Of a stretch of 64,000 nt of DNA, positions 8,365 to 16,636 are shown in pieces. This stretch comes from Herbidospora mongoliensis. GTDB lineage: Bacteria; Actinomycetota; Actinomycetes; Streptosporangiales; Streptosporangiaceae. Numbering within the stretch: the first letter of the stretch is position 1; each line of letters starts with the position of its first letter. The translations under genes and the position numbers were made by a program. The DNA lies in NCBI RefSeq assembly GCF_001570545.1, contig NZ_BBXD01000011.1:558001-622000 (forward strand). Reading direction: 5' to 3'. The notes under the pieces are model-generated. The model was not told the DNA's origin, searched no databases, and saw only the letters and a list, made by a program, of their open reading frames with translations.

Positions 8365-8462
8365 ACGACCCGTCCCCGAACCACCGGGGCGGATCGGAGG
8401 GCCCGCGCCAGAAGGTGAGATGCGCGGCGTCGTTGATCGCCCACTGGACCGCTGGGCCGTTG
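8365..8462 (-). pseudogene. Remnant resembling the 3' end of the RNase H/phosphatase gene
   Basis: On the minus strand 8462-8413 encodes NGPAVQWAINDAAHLTFW, mirroring the C-terminus of the neighbouring gene (DGPAVLRVFNDTAHLTFSR). The two DNA stretches align without gaps over about 49 bases with 39 matches. The frame continues for another 16 residues (RGPSDPPRWFGDGSSEA) before a stop, but an in-frame TGA lies upstream of the similarity, so it is not an intact gene. It looks like a partial tandem duplication or displaced ancestral C-terminus. No other feature was found in 8331-8542. Confidence 0.55.
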
Positions 8463-8542
8463 CGGGGCGGCGAAGGTCAGTGCGACGAAGGGATCCGCCG
8501 TGTCACTGCTCCGTCGGAACCTCACTGCGGTCAGTCAGAGAG

Positions 8543-9811
8543 TCAACGCGAAAACGTGAGGTGCGCGGTGTCGTTGAACACTCGTAGGACCGCCGGGCCG
8601 TCGCTGTAGTAGTCGATGGCCGACAGGCAGGCCAGGTCGAGGTGCATCCGATACAGCGCCTCTGGAGGCGCGTTCAGGGCATAGCGGACCAGCAGCTTGA
8701 TCGGGGTCACGTGGGAGACGACGAGGACCGTCTCTCCCGGGTGCCCGGCCAGGATGCGTTCGCGCGCCCGCTGGACCCGGTGTCCGGCCGTCTGGAAGCT
8801 CTCCCCGCCGGGCGGGGCCACCGCGGGGTCGGCCAGCCAGGCCGTCATCTCGTGGGGCCAGCGTTCCTGGATCTCGGCGAAGGTGCGGCCTTCCCAGGCG
8901 CCGAAGTCGGTCTCGCGCAGATCTTCGTCGACGTGGACGGGCAGGCCGGTCGCCTTGGCCACGGCCTCGGCGGTCTGCCTCGCCCGGCCCAGCGGGGAGG
9001 AGACGATGGCGTTGAGCTTGGCCCCGGCCAGGCGCTCGGCGGCCTTTTCTGCCTGTGACTCTCCCAGCTCCGTGAGAACGGGGTCGCCCAGGCCGGAGAA
9101 CCGTTTCTCGACGGAGAGCGCGGTCTGGCCGTGCCGCAGGAGGATCAGGGTCGTGGCCACCCAGGTGGCGCCTGTCCACGGGTTGCCGGTCGAGACGGTC
9201 GTCGACGTCTCGGTCCGTGAGGTCACCGAGACCGACGACGAGTCGCCTAGAACAGACGTCTGAGCAGTCGCACGAGCAGACCCATCAGGCCTCGGCGCCG
9301 TCGCTTCTTCCGGACTTTGATTCTCGTGTTTCCGCGCCGGATCTGGATCCGGGTCGAAGATCCCCGTCGTCGTACGCGTACTCGAACTCGACCATTTCTC
9401 ACCACGTGCCGCCGCATCCATCGCCTCGTTGGCCAGGGCGTCGGCGTGGGTGTTCCGCTCGCGCGGGATCCACGTCCATGTCACCCGGAAGCGGCGCGCG
9501 AGCGCGGCCGCCTCGGTGGCCAGGGGCCGCAGGCCCTCGTTCTTGATTTTCCAGCGGCCGGCCATCTGCTCGATGACCAGCTTGGAGTCCATGCGGACCT
9601 CGACGGGGATCCCGTCGAGGCCCAGGCCGGTCAGGGCCGTCAGGCCGGCGATCAGGCCGCGGTATTCGGCCACGTTGTTCGTGGTCACCCCGATGGACTC
9701 GGCCGCCTCGGCGGCGACCGATCCGTCGGGGGCGAAGACCACGGCGCCGTAGCCGGCGGGGCCGGGGTTGCCCCGCGACCCTCCGTCGGCCTCGATGGAA
9801 TAGTTGGTCAC
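8543..9811 (-). CDS. Bifunctional RNase HI / histidine phosphatase
   Basis: A 422-residue fusion of the type known from mycobacteria (Rv2228c-like). Residues about 1-140 form RNase HI, which removes RNA from RNA-DNA hybrids; the acidic active-site residues sit in EADGGSRGNPG, NNVAEYRG, RMDSKLV and THADALAN. After a low-complexity Ser/Thr linker, residues about 215-415 form a CobC/phosphoglycerate-mutase-like phosphatase with the catalytic RHGQT and a second His in VVSHVTPIK. In relatives this half dephosphorylates alpha-ribazole phosphate in cobalamin synthesis. The start is GTG at 9811, overlapping the TGA of the zinc-ribbon gene by four bases, so translation is probably coupled. Confidence 0.93.
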   Translation of the reverse strand: MTNYSIEADGGSRGNPGPAGYGAVVFAPDGSVAAEAAESIGVTTNNVAEYRGLIAGLTALTGLGLDGIPVEVRMDSKLVIEQMAGRWKIKNEGLRPLATEAAALARRFRVTWTWIPRERNTHADALANEAMDAAARGEKWSSSSTRTTTGIFDPDPDPARKHENQSPEEATAPRPDGSARATAQTSVLGDSSSVSVTSRTETSTTVSTGNPWTGATWVATTLILLRHGQTALSVEKRFSGLGDPVLTELGESQAEKAAERLAGAKLNAIVSSPLGRARQTAEAVAKATGLPVHVDEDLRETDFGAWEGRTFAEIQERWPHEMTAWLADPAVAPPGGESFQTAGHRVQRARERILAGHPGETVLVVSHVTPIKLLVRYALNAPPEALYRMHLDLACLSAIDYYSDGPAVLRVFNDTAHLTFSR

Positions 9812-10548
9812 AGGCCCGACTCGTTGGTGCGGATGAGGATCCGGCGGCACTCCTCACAGCGCACGACCTCGTCGGGCTTGGCGGCCTTGATGACGTTCAG
9901 GTCGGCGATCGACATCGTCGTGCGGCAGCCGAGGCAGCGGCCGCCCTGCAGCAGGGCGGCACCCACTCCGCTGGCTTCGCGCAGCTTCTCGTAGAGGGCG
10001 AGGAGGTCTGCGGGGATCTCGCCGGAGATGGTCTTGCGCCGGGTGGTGACCTCGGAGCCGTCCTTGTCGATCTCGGCGAAGGCGGTGTCGCGGCGGCTCT
10101 CGGCGCCGACGAGGTCGGCGGTGATCGTCTCGCGTTCGGTGCGCAGGCCCGCGACGCGGCCGTCGGCCGTCTCGCGGCGTTCCATGATCTCCAGGACGAC
10201 CTCCTCGAGGTCGCCCTGCCTGCGGTGCAGCGAGGCGATCTCGGACTGGAGGCTGGCCAGGTCACGGGGGGAGGAGACGCCACCGGAGTCGAGGCGCTTC
10301 TGGTCGCGCTCGCCGCGCTGGCGGACGGCGTCGACGTCGGATTCGGCCTTCGACTGCTCGCGGCCCAGGTCGGTCGACTCGGTCTCGGCGGCGATCATCT
10401 GGGTGGCGATCTGCGCCAGGCGCTTGGTCAGGTCGTCGATGACGGCCAGTTCGGGGAGGGTGCGGCGGCGGTGACGGAGCCGGTCGAGGGCTGCGTCCTG
10501 CTCAGCCAGGTCAAGGAGGCGCTTCTGTGCGTCCGGTGCGGCTTTCAT
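9808..10548 (-). CDS. Coiled-coil C4 zinc-ribbon protein (Rv2229c/CT398-like)
   Basis: A 246-residue protein with a long N-terminal alpha-helical coiled coil (about 15-180, rich in Glu, Arg, Asp and Leu) and a C-terminal zinc ribbon with paired cysteines CLGC and CEEC about 30 residues apart. The family occurs throughout actinobacteria and beyond; it is annotated as a putative nucleic-acid-binding protein and its biochemical role is not established. It sits between nif3-like and RNase HI genes in the same order as in mycobacteria. Two bases separate it from the upstream Nif3-like gene, and it overlaps the downstream gene by four bases, so the three form one operon. Confidence 0.92.
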   Translation of the reverse strand: MKAAPDAQKRLLDLAEQDAALDRLRHRRRTLPELAVIDDLTKRLAQIATQMIAAETESTDLGREQSKAESDVDAVRQRGERDQKRLDSGGVSSPRDLASLQSEIASLHRRQGDLEEVVLEIMERRETADGRVAGLRTERETITADLVGAESRRDTAFAEIDKDGSEVTTRRKTISGEIPADLLALYEKLREASGVGAALLQGGRCLGCRTTMSIADLNVIKAAKPDEVVRCEECRRILIRTNESGL

Positions 10549-10550
10549 CC

Positions 10551-11381
10551 CTATCCTCGCTGTGCTGTTGTGGTCCAGGCGTCGGTGACCCTCTCGGAGA
10601 CGCGCGCCTCCACATTATTGCCCGTCGCCGCGAGGGCCGTGGTCAGCCTTTCGGCGGCATCGGTGAGCCAGGGCCACTCCGTCGCCCAGTGGGCGGCGTC
10701 GATCAGGGCGGGGCCGTCGTCCTCGGCGTACTCGCTCGCCGGATGGTGCCGCAGGTCGGCGGTGAGGAACACGTCGACGGCGGCCCGCTTGGCGGCTCTG
10801 AGCAGTGAGTCTCCGGCGCCGCCGGAGACCGCGACGGTCTTCACCACGCGGTCGGGGTCACCGGAGACCCGCAGGCCCCCGGACGTCCGGGGCAGGCCGT
10901 GGGCGGCCAGGGCGGCGAACTTGGCCAGGCTCATCGACACCGGCAGCTCCCCCACCCGGCCGAGACCCAGCCGGGGCCGGTCGGGCAAGGGAACGAGCGG
11001 CCGCAGCGAGCCGGTCAGCCCGACCGCGCGGGCCAGCGCGTCGGAGACGCCGGGGTCGGCGACGTCGGCGTTGGTGTGGGCGGTGTAGAGGGCGACGTTC
11101 GAGCGGATCAGGCGGTGGACGATGCGGCCCTTGGCGGTGGTCGCGGCGACCGAGGTGACGCCCTTCAGGTAGAGGGGGTGGTGGGTGACGATCAGGTCGG
11201 CGCCCCAGTCGAGGGCCTCCTCGGCGACGGCCGTCACCGGGTCGACGGCGAACAGCACCTTCCCCACGGTCTGGGTGGGATCGCCGCAGACGAGGCCGAC
11301 GGCGTCCCACGATTCGGCGGTGGCCGGGTCATAGGAGGCCTCGAGAGAGCGGATCACCGTGTGCAGGATCGTCTCGGTCAC
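10551..11381 (-). CDS. Nif3-like dinuclear metal-centre protein
   Basis: A 276-residue member of the Nif3/YbgI family (GTP cyclohydrolase I type 2 homologues), toroidal hexamers with a di-metal site and no firmly established reaction. Metal-ligand motifs are visible: DLIVTHHPLYLKG for the paired histidines, YTAHTNAD, and the C-terminal HWATEWPW segment, where family members carry HxxxE. The start is GTG at 11381. TAACCT six bases upstream suggests a leaderless transcript. It heads the Nif3 / zinc-ribbon / RNase HI-phosphatase operon, divergent from a monooxygenase gene only 38 bases away. Confidence 0.93.
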   Translation of the reverse strand: MTETILHTVIRSLEASYDPATAESWDAVGLVCGDPTQTVGKVLFAVDPVTAVAEEALDWGADLIVTHHPLYLKGVTSVAATTAKGRIVHRLIRSNVALYTAHTNADVADPGVSDALARAVGLTGSLRPLVPLPDRPRLGLGRVGELPVSMSLAKFAALAAHGLPRTSGGLRVSGDPDRVVKTVAVSGGAGDSLLRAAKRAAVDVFLTADLRHHPASEYAEDDGPALIDAAHWATEWPWLTDAAERLTTALAATGNNVEARVSERVTDAWTTTAQRG

Positions 11382-11419
11382 CCTGGGAGGTTACCGGCCG
11401 CCGGGTTAGCGTGGACTCC
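11382..11419. promoter_or_regulatory. Divergent, probably leaderless promoter pair
   Basis: The 38-base gap holds a minus-strand -10 candidate TAACCT (11393-11388) six bases before the Nif3-like GTG, and a plus-strand -10 candidate TAGCGT (11407-11412) seven bases before the monooxygenase ATG. Neither gene has a good Shine-Dalgarno. Both transcripts are therefore likely to begin at or next to the start codon. Confidence 0.5.
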
Positions 11420-12841
11420 ATGCGAGTGGCCATCATCGGAGCCGGGTTCGGTGGCCTCTGCATGGCCGTCAAACTGGCCAGAAAAGGGATCCCCCATGTC
11501 GTCTTCGAGAAGGGTGGCGGGGTCGGCGGGACCTGGCGCGTCAACACCTATCCGGGGGCGGGCTGCGACATCCCCTCGCACCTCTACTCGTACTCGTTCG
11601 AGCCCTATTGTGACTGGTCACGGCGTTATCCGGGGCAGCAGGAGATCCTCGCCTACCTGGAGATGATCGCGGCCAAGCACGACGTGCGGCCCAGGTTCGG
11701 GACCGAGGTGACCGAACTCGCCCACGACGGGACCGGCTGGCTGGTGGTCACCCCGAAGGCGGCCGAGCGGTTCGACGTGGTGGTGACGGCCGTGGGGCAG
11801 CTCGACCGGCCGTCCATGCCCGACATCCCCGGCATGGACACCTTCCAGGGCGACGCCTTCCACTCGGCTCGCTGGGGAGCGCGGGACCTCCAGGGGAAAC
11901 GGGTCGCCGTCATCGGCACGGGCTCCTCCGCCGCCCAGCTCGTCCCGCCGGTGGCCGAGACCGCCGGTCAGGTGGACGTCTACCAGCGCACCCCCAACTG
12001 GGTGCTGCCGAAGGCCGACGGCGAGTTCGGGCCGCTGACCAGGGCGATGTTCAGATGGGTGCCGGGGGCCCATCGGGCGTACCGAGAATGGATCTTCGCC
12101 TACCTCGAGAACACGGTGTTCCCGGCCTTCGTCGACGGGTGGAGCACCGACGTGATCAGGAAGATGGCGCTCGTCCATCTCCACCGCGAGATCCGCGATC
12201 CCGAGCTCCGCCGGAAGCTCACGCCCGGCTACCCGCCCGGCTGCAAGCGGATCGTCCTCGACAGCCGCTTCTATCCGGCGCTGACCAGGCCCAACGTCGA
12301 ACTGATCACCGACCCGATCACCCGAATCGTCCCAGAAGGGGTGGAGACGTCGTCGGGGCTGAGAAGAACCGACGCCATCGTGTACGCCACCGGCTTCCAC
12401 TCCACCGAATTCCTCCTCCCGATGACCGTCACCGGAACCCACGGCCGCGACCTGCACGAGCAGTGGCGGGACGGTGCCGAGGCCTATCTGGGCCTGGCCG
12501 CGCCCGGTTTCCCCAACCTCTTCTTCCTGTACGGCCCCAACACCAACCTGGGGCACAACTCCATCGTCCACATGCTGGAGGCCCAGGTCAGCTACGTCAT
12601 GGGGTGCCTCGATCTGATCGCCGAGAGGGGTCAGATGGAGGTGACGGAGGGGGCGCTCTCGACGTACACAACCGCTTTGAACAGGGCTCTCGCGGCCACG
12701 GTCTGGAACCGGGGCTGCCGGAGCTGGTACATGACCCCCACTGGGAAGATCACCAACAACTGGCCCCGCAACGCCCGCGACTACCGGAGATTCACCCGGC
12801 GCCCCCGACCTGGGGCGTACAACTTCGGAACGGGGCGGTAA
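11420..12841 (+). CDS. Flavin-containing (Baeyer-Villiger type) monooxygenase
   Basis: A 473-residue FAD- and NADPH-dependent monooxygenase that would insert oxygen next to a ketone or oxidise a heteroatom. Visible features are the N-terminal FAD-binding GAGFGG with VFEKGGGVGGTW, the Baeyer-Villiger fingerprint FQGDAFHSARW (FxGxxxHxxxW, about residue 145), and the second Rossmann GTGSSA for NADPH. The C-terminal part has YATGFHST and FFLYGPNTNLGH, typical of the family. ATG at 11420 is preferred over GTG at 11411 because of the leaderless promoter spacing. It precedes the dipeptidase operon by 34 bases and may be co-transcribed. The substrate cannot be inferred. Confidence 0.9.
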   Translation: MRVAIIGAGFGGLCMAVKLARKGIPHVVFEKGGGVGGTWRVNTYPGAGCDIPSHLYSYSFEPYCDWSRRYPGQQEILAYLEMIAAKHDVRPRFGTEVTELAHDGTGWLVVTPKAAERFDVVVTAVGQLDRPSMPDIPGMDTFQGDAFHSARWGARDLQGKRVAVIGTGSSAAQLVPPVAETAGQVDVYQRTPNWVLPKADGEFGPLTRAMFRWVPGAHRAYREWIFAYLENTVFPAFVDGWSTDVIRKMALVHLHREIRDPELRRKLTPGYPPGCKRIVLDSRFYPALTRPNVELITDPITRIVPEGVETSSGLRRTDAIVYATGFHSTEFLLPMTVTGTHGRDLHEQWRDGAEAYLGLAAPGFPNLFFLYGPNTNLGHNSIVHMLEAQVSYVMGCLDLIAERGQMEVTEGALSTYTTALNRALAATVWNRGCRSWYMTPTGKITNNWPRNARDYRRFTRRPRPGAYNFGTGR

Positions 12842-12875
12842 CGTCCGTTAGACGCTTTCCGGAAGGAGCCACGCC

Positions 12876-13901
12876 ATGCTGCACTTCGACGCGGTGGTGG
12901 CCGACACCCACAACGACCTCCTGATGGCCGTGGCCGCCCGCCCGCCGAAGCACTGGGTCCAGTACTTCCGCGACACCTGGCTCCCCCAGCTCACCGAGGG
13001 CGGGGTGAACCTGCAGGTCCTGCCCGTTTTCATCGACGACTGGTATCGGCCCGAGGGCGCCCTGCGGCAGACCCTCCGCATGATCGAGGCCGCCCACGTG
13101 ATCGCCGCCGAGGTCGACGAGGTCCGCCTCTGCCTCAACGGGGACGAGATCTCCCAGGCGCTGGCCGACGGCAAAATCGCGCTGGTGCTGGCCATGGAGA
13201 GCATGCCCGGCCTCGACGCGAGCGTGGAGCTCATCCCGACCCTGCACCGGCTCGGCGTGCGGGTCGCCTCGATCGCGCACTGGGGCCGCACCCCTCTGGC
13301 CGACGGCAGCGGCGAAGACGCCACCGGCTCCCGGCTGACCGCCGCGGGGGTCGAGTCCCTGGAGATCATGGAAGACCTGGGGATCGTCTTCGACGTGTCC
13401 CACCTGGGCGCCTCCGGCGTCGCCCACGTGCTGGAGCGGGCCCGGCGGCCGGTGATGGCGACCCACTCGTCGGCGCGGGCGCTGCTCGACCACCACCGGA
13501 ACCTGACCGACGACCAGCTGCGCGGCGTCGCCGCCACCGGCGGCGTGATCTGCGTGAACTTCCTGCCGGCCTTCCTGACCGAGCACCCCAGGAAGGTCAC
13601 CGTCGACAACCTGGTCGACCACATCGCCCACATCGCCTCGGTGGCCGGGATCGAACACGTGGGCCTGGGCCCCGACTTCATCCGCGAGGTCCTGTTCGAC
13701 CTGACCCCGCCCTGCTGCGAGACCAACGGCACGACCGGCCTCGACGTCGACGCCGTCATCCCCGGCCTCGACGGCCCGCGCGGCCTGCCGCTGGTGACCG
13801 AGGCACTGGAGAAGCACGGCTTCTCCCCTGATGAGATCCGCCTGATCCTGGGCGAAAACGTACTGCGCCTGTTCCAGGCCGAGTTGGGGGTTCGCCGGTG
13901 A
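12876..13901 (+). CDS. Membrane-dipeptidase family (M19) metallopeptidase
   Basis: A 341-residue zinc dipeptidase of the renal-dipeptidase family. Metal and catalytic residues are recognisable: DTHND (HxD), LAMESMPG (bridging Glu), FDVSHLG and MATHSSARAL (zinc histidines), and GLGPDF near the end. No signal peptide is seen, so it is probably cytoplasmic. GGAAGGAG lies nine bases before ATG. Its stop overlaps the next gene by four bases (GTGA), making an operon with an M20 peptidase and a GNAT-like protein, which suggests use of a dipeptide or an amidated amino acid. Confidence 0.92.
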   Translation: MLHFDAVVADTHNDLLMAVAARPPKHWVQYFRDTWLPQLTEGGVNLQVLPVFIDDWYRPEGALRQTLRMIEAAHVIAAEVDEVRLCLNGDEISQALADGKIALVLAMESMPGLDASVELIPTLHRLGVRVASIAHWGRTPLADGSGEDATGSRLTAAGVESLEIMEDLGIVFDVSHLGASGVAHVLERARRPVMATHSSARALLDHHRNLTDDQLRGVAATGGVICVNFLPAFLTEHPRKVTVDNLVDHIAHIASVAGIEHVGLGPDFIREVLFDLTPPCCETNGTTGLDVDAVIPGLDGPRGLPLVTEALEKHGFSPDEIRLILGENVLRLFQAELGVRR

Positions 13902-15001
13902 ATCTGGGTCAGATGGTGGCCGACCTGGAGGAACTGGTCACCTGCGAGTCGTTCTCATCCGACCACGCCGCCGTCGCGAAGAGCGCCGACGTGGTCGCGG
14001 AGGTCGGCGCCCGGCGGCTGGGCGCCGTCCCCGAGCGGGTGACCATCCGGGGGGTGTCCCACCTGCGCTGGACCTTCGGCACGCCGCGCGTCCTGCTGCT
14101 CGGCCACCACGACACGGTGTGGCCCGTCGGAACGCTGGCCGACATGCCGTGGAGCCACCGCGACGGGATCGCGCGCGGCCCCGGCGTCTTCGACATGAAG
14201 GCCGGGCTGGTCCAGCTCTTCCACGCCCTGTCCGCACTGCCGTCTCTGGACGGGGTCTCCGTGCTGGTCGTCGGCGACGAGGAGCTGGGCTCGCCCACCT
14301 CGCAGCCGCTGATCGAGGAGTCGGCGCGGGGGCTGTCCGCCGCGTTCGTCCTGGAGGCCAGCGCCGACGGCGGGGCGTTGAAACTGGCCCGGAAGGGCAT
14401 CTCCCGGTACGAACTCCTGGTGCACGGCCGCGCCGCCCACGCCGGCCTGGAACCCGAGAAGGGCGCCAACGCCGGGATCGAGCTCGCGCACCAGATCATC
14501 GCCATCACCCGGGTGGCCGAGCAGGTGTCCTCCTCCTCAGGTCCCGGATCGCTGTCGGTGACGCCGTCGCTGATGTCGGCCGGAACCTCGACCAACACGA
14601 TCCCCGCACTGGGCCGGGTGGCCATCGACGTGCGAGTGCCCGACGTGGCGTCGCAGCAGCGGGTCGACGAGCTGATGCGGGCCCTGTCCCCCGTTCTCGC
14701 GGGAACGCGTCTGGAGCTTCTGGGCGGCCCCAACCGGCCCCCGTTCGACGGAGTGGCCTCCGCCGCGCTGTTCGAGCGGGCGGTGGGGATCGCGGCGTCG
14801 CTCGGGATGCCGCCGCTGACCGGGGTGTCCGTGGGCGGGGCCTCCGACGGCAACTTCACCGCCGGGGTCGGCACTCCCACCCTCGACGGGCTGGGCGCCC
14901 TCGGCGGCGGCGCGCACGCGCCGGAGGAACATGTCCTGGTGGAGCACATGCCCGTGCGGGCCCGGCTGCTGACGGAATTGGTGCGGTCGGTGCTGGCGTG
15001 A
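13898..15001 (+). CDS. M20 family metallopeptidase (carboxypeptidase G2-like)
   Basis: A 367-residue di-zinc hydrolase that cleaves C-terminal amino acids or N-acyl amino acids. Active-site features in order are LLGHHDTVWP (zinc His and catalytic Asp), FDMKAG (bridging Asp), VVGDEELGS (general-base Glu), VLEASADG (zinc ligand) and the C-terminal APEEHV His. The dimerisation insert, including HGRAAHAGLEPEKGANA, is present. The start is GTG overlapping the dipeptidase stop. The order dipeptidase, then M20 enzyme, points to stepwise breakdown of a small peptide-like compound. Confidence 0.92.
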   Translation: MNLGQMVADLEELVTCESFSSDHAAVAKSADVVAEVGARRLGAVPERVTIRGVSHLRWTFGTPRVLLLGHHDTVWPVGTLADMPWSHRDGIARGPGVFDMKAGLVQLFHALSALPSLDGVSVLVVGDEELGSPTSQPLIEESARGLSAAFVLEASADGGALKLARKGISRYELLVHGRAAHAGLEPEKGANAGIELAHQIIAITRVAEQVSSSSGPGSLSVTPSLMSAGTSTNTIPALGRVAIDVRVPDVASQQRVDELMRALSPVLAGTRLELLGGPNRPPFDGVASAALFERAVGIAASLGMPPLTGVSVGGASDGNFTAGVGTPTLDGLGALGGGAHAPEEHVLVEHMPVRARLLTELVRSVLA

Positions 15002-15723
15002 ACGTGCGGGAACTGACGACGCTCGCCGAGTTCGAGGCCCTGCACTCGGTGTTCGACGAGATCTGGCGGCCCGATCCGGCCAATCCGCCGGCGACCGTGG
15101 AGCTGATGCGGGCCCTTTCCGCCACGGGAAACTATGTGGCGGGGGCCTTCGTCGACGGGCGGCTGGCCGGGGGGACGGTGGGGTTCTGCTCACCGCCTCG
15201 GGAGGCTTCGCTGCATTCGCATGTGACGGGGGTCGTCACGCCCGGGGCCGGCCTCGCTCTCAAGCGGCATCAGCGGTCGTGGGCACTGGCCCGGGGGATC
15301 TCGACGATCACGTGGACGTTCGATCCTCTGGTACGGCGCAACGCCTATTTCAACCTGGTGAAACTGGGGGCTCGGCCGGAGAAGTACCACATCGACTTCT
15401 ACGGGGCGATGGCGGACGCGGTGAACGGCGGCGACGAGTCAGATCGGGTGCTGGCGGTCTGGCGGATCACGCAGACCGGTCCACCCACCGAGATACCGGA
15501 AGCCGTGATCGCCGTCGCGGCCGACGGTCCTTCCGTACGGGAGACGGACGCCCCCGTGGTGCTGATTCAGCTGCCCGAAGACATCGAACGGCTGCGCCGG
15601 GAGGACCCGATGGCGGCCAAGCGGTGGCGGATGGCCGTCCGGGAGGAACTGGGCGGACGGCTCCTGCGAGGGTGGCAGGTGATCGGGTTCCGCGACGGCG
15701 GCTACGTCGTCAGCGCCCCCTGA
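14998..15723 (+). CDS. GNAT-superfamily protein (COG3375-like)
   Basis: A 241-residue protein starting with GTG in a four-base overlap with the M20 peptidase stop. The N-terminal half looks like a GNAT fold (VRELTTLAEFEALHSVFDEIW, then NYVAGAFVDGRLAGGTVGF), and the middle has the pattern of COG3375 proteins (HSHVTGVVTPGAGLALKRHQRSWAL, WTFDPLVRRNAYFNLVKLGA). COG3375 members have no assigned reaction. As the last gene of the peptidase operon it may acylate or bind an amino-acid product. Its 3' end overlaps the kinase gene on the opposite strand by 14 bases. Confidence 0.8.
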   Translation: MNVRELTTLAEFEALHSVFDEIWRPDPANPPATVELMRALSATGNYVAGAFVDGRLAGGTVGFCSPPREASLHSHVTGVVTPGAGLALKRHQRSWALARGISTITWTFDPLVRRNAYFNLVKLGARPEKYHIDFYGAMADAVNGGDESDRVLAVWRITQTGPPTEIPEAVIAVAADGPSVRETDAPVVLIQLPEDIERLRREDPMAAKRWRMAVREELGGRLLRGWQVIGFRDGGYVVSAP

Positions 15724-16633
15724 GGTCGATCACCGGGCGGGCCGCCCGGTCCATCGGCGCCTTCGGCAGGTTCGGCGGCGTGCGCACCGGGCCCGGCGCC
15801 GGCAGGTCGATCACCCCGCGGTCACTCAGCGCCCGCTCCCAATGGTGGGCCGTCGGCCGGGTCCCGACCGGTCCGGCCGCCTCCGCGAAGCGTTTCGTCA
15901 CCTCGGTCACGACGCGTGGCGGCAGACCGGCGACGAAAGCGGGCGGTGTGCCGGGTCGCAGGTCGTAGCCGCAGGTCAGAATCCGGGTGATGAGAAGGGC
16001 CAGCTTGTACCGGTCGGTGTCCAGCTCGGGACCGGTCTCCGGTTGCAGCGGGTCGTTCCAGTCGAGGGTCTCCGGCTGCGCCATCACCGGAAGCCGCCCG
16101 TGCAGCCGAGCGCCGTCGCAGTCGAGCAGGAAGACGCCACCGGCCGGCGACCAGAGGGCGTTGCGCATCGACACGTCCCCGACCACGATGCCCGCGGTGT
16201 GGAGCAGCCGGAACAGCGCCGCCCAGGCGCGGGCCACTGCCAGCCGGCCGGGACCGTCGAGCGGATGGATGTCACCCCACAGCGGTTTGCGGGGGAACAT
16301 CAGGAACTGGACCTCGCGGAGTTTCGGCCCGCTCACCTGGCTGCCCCAGAACGGCGCGGGCACCCGGTGCATCAGGAAACCCATGACCCGGGTTCCGTCG
16401 ACCACCCGGTGGAGCGGCCAGGCGGCCTGGCGGAGCAGCAGGTCGCGATCGGCGGCGCCCAGCCGGGCGGGCACGCCGACCAGGTCGAACAGCGCGGTGC
16501 CGTTGACCTTCTCCGGCTGCAGATACTCCTTGTAGACGAGGCCGTCCTGACGGGCGAGCTCGTAGACGTTGCCCTGGCCGCCCTTGCCGAGGATCCGGCC
16601 CGGTCGTAGCGCGCCGAGCGAGACGTCGTACAC
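15710..16633 (-). CDS. Protein kinase-like protein of a vWA/PP2C/kinase operon
   Basis: A 307-residue cytoplasmic kinase-fold protein. It has a Gly-rich loop GKGGQGNVY (about residues 16-24), the ATP-binding Lys in LVYKEY, a catalytic loop GDVSMRNALW in which the usual HRD is replaced by GDV but Asp and Asn are kept, and a magnesium-binding DCDGA instead of DFG. It should therefore bind ATP and may be active. The C-terminal 40 residues are Pro-rich. The start is GTG at 16633 with GGGAG upstream, three bases after the PP2C stop. Kinases of this type accompany vWA and PP2C proteins in the so-called TerY-P triad; the substrate is most likely a partner in this operon (inference). Confidence 0.85.
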   Translation of the reverse strand: MYDVSLGALRPGRILGKGGQGNVYELARQDGLVYKEYLQPEKVNGTALFDLVGVPARLGAADRDLLLRQAAWPLHRVVDGTRVMGFLMHRVPAPFWGSQVSGPKLREVQFLMFPRKPLWGDIHPLDGPGRLAVARAWAALFRLLHTAGIVVGDVSMRNALWSPAGGVFLLDCDGARLHGRLPVMAQPETLDWNDPLQPETGPELDTDRYKLALLITRILTCGYDLRPGTPPAFVAGLPPRVVTEVTKRFAEAAGPVGTRPTAHHWERALSDRGVIDLPAPGPVRTPPNLPKAPMDRAARPVIDLRGR

Positions 16634-16636
16634 GGC

